Positions 62,638 through 64,000 of a stretch of 64,000 bases of DNA are shown one piece after another (positions within the stretch are counted from its first letter, which is position 1; each line of letters begins with the position of its first letter). The notes under the pieces were generated by a model. The model was not told the DNA's origin and made no database searches. It saw only the letters and a program-made list of their open reading frames with translations. This stretch comes from Purshia tridentata. Taxonomy: Eukaryota; Streptophyta; Magnoliopsida; Rosales; Rosaceae. The position numbers and the translations under genes were made by a program. The DNA is taken from assembly GCA_003254885.1 (NCBI GenBank), contig QANT01001303.1, forward strand, positions 1-64,000, in the 5' to 3' direction.

Positions 62638-64000
62638 TATTTATTTTTTTCGTTTAGTTGAATTTTTTTTCTTTTTGTTAATAGTACAGAATGGCTCTTC
62701 ATTTGAGTAACTGGTTATGAAGCCTGAGAGGAAGCTGTCTTTGAGAAAATAGTAAACGATTTACTAACTCCTTGCCCAGTTATTTTCTTGAATACACGGG
62801 ATGTATGAAGCTTGGTACTTGTGGGGTTTGCTCAAAATTTTGTACACACCTGTCGTAGCTGTTTTAATTTTGGAAATTTCTTTCTCTTTGGTCGATATTT
62901 TTGGAAATTTCTTGGTCATGAACGAACCTTTATATGAAAATGATAATTTTGATGCCTTGAATCTTTTACTTTATTATTATTATTATTTTTTACCTTCTAG
63001 TCACCCAATGGTTTATGGTAGATATGGTTTTGTACAAACTCAACCGTGGGGGCTCTTCAACTTCAAGGCTTGTTCTGGGTTTAGTTGGGCGCCTAAATGG
63101 AAAGCAAACCCTAAACCAAGATAACGATGGTCCGAATGAAACCCTAAACGAATATGAATGATTCAATGATAAATGTGAGTGAGACTGGCCGTAAACTTGG
63201 ACATTTAGGTTTGAACCTTTACGAGTGAAAAATATACTTGGATTCTATGCCGGGAGGTATGAATTTTTCTCGGTCCTCTTGTTACGACATACTGATGAGT
63301 TGACTCGAGTCTTGTTGTTGGGTTTGGCCTCACCAAATGATACAAATAATACACGATCCACAACTTGCGCGAGGGTTTTTAGTAGCTCTATCATAAAGGT
63401 TGTTGACTTGTTGGATGTCAAATGAATGAAAGTCTACGAGAAAATAAAAATCAAGATATTATTTCATTCTAGTTGGTACTTAGTGGGAGCGCCATTAAGC
63501 CTTTCATACTTGATGAAGAATTTCTAGTCATATGATATTTGGCGCCTCATTCCCGGAAATTGATAAAACTGGCTTCATCATATTTCATAGTAGAATATAC
63601 CAATATCATAATTTCCATCAAAAACCAGTTCTCTACATATGTACCTATCATTTTATTCATTTTTTCTTGCTTACCATCTCTATCATGAGATTGGTCGCGA
63701 CTCGTCATTGGGCATGACTTTTCAGTTTGCATCTTAATTGCCCTCTCTATTATAATAATTGGCTCGATACTTATAATTCAGGAGACAATCTTTCTAGCAC
63801 AATTATTCAAATATAAATGAAGTGGAATTCGATATAACTGTGCAAATTATGAAAGTTGGTCATAAGTTGTTACCCTAAAAAGAAGGTAGCACCCAGAGCA
63901 GAGCAACACATGTTTGCAATTGCAGCCAAAAACACGCATGACCCCACTGAGGAACAGAGTACAGAACCCCATAAACAGCCAAGTCTCCAAGACTCCATGT
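62638..64000. other. GPAT9 3' side and downstream sequence
   Basis: Begins with the GPAT9 3' untranslated region (end not determinable) and includes an ATT run near 62,970. Short open frames to the window end resemble nothing I recognise. Confidence 0.4.

Overview
The window is nuclear DNA of a eudicot plant. It is AT-rich, with intron-containing genes that have GT-AG junctions, long gene-poor spacers, many CT/GA microsatellites, and proteins that match Arabidopsis families along their whole length. I cannot fix the species; a woody rosid is plausible but unproven. I see no rRNA, tRNA, CRISPR array, organelle genome segment or retroelement reading frame.

Region 1 (about 1-17,750) is a tandem array of seven intact, intronless DUF241 (PF03087, 'BPS1-like') genes. 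Six lie on the minus strand and the seventh, at the right edge, on the plus strand. By sequence they form three groups: genes 1, 2 and 7; gene 3; and genes 4, 5 and 6. Relics of further copies lie between them. Each unit repeats not only the coding sequence but also short non-coding blocks: CNE1 about 90-120 bp upstream of a TATA box, CNE2 about 150 bp further upstream, and CNE3 with CNE4 about 300-600 bp beyond the stop codon. Three relic units have lost the gene body but keep the promoter blocks. All seven proteins share an N-terminal RSxSxP motif, which fits the 14-3-3 mode-1 consensus.

Region 2 (18,118-31,671) holds two minus-strand genes for proteins starting MGCxxSK (predicted N-myristoylation): a nine-exon BSK1-type brassinosteroid-signalling kinase, and a four-exon DUF630/DUF632 (REL2/NRG2-type) protein.

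Region 3 (31,672-46,566) is gene-poor. It has microsatellites, local tandem duplications, and one well-delimited MITE-like element (40,004-40,407) with a diverged relative nearby.

Region 4 (46,567-53,587) holds two minus-strand genes: HCF244, a chloroplast atypical SDR needed for psbA translation and PSII assembly, and a plant O-fucosyltransferase (GT106). Region 5 (53,588-59,172) is intergenic, with an inverted-repeat element, a short unidentified open frame and a G-box-rich island. Region 6 (59,173-62,637) is a twelve-exon GPAT9 gene on the plus strand (ER glycerol-3-phosphate acyltransferase). For all four multi-exon genes except the DUF630/632 gene's first junction, which was less certain, exons were joined by reading frame, and every summed coding length is a multiple of three.

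The single-copy genes are ordinary, functionally unrelated neighbours. The unusual part is the DUF241 array with its repeated regulatory architecture.
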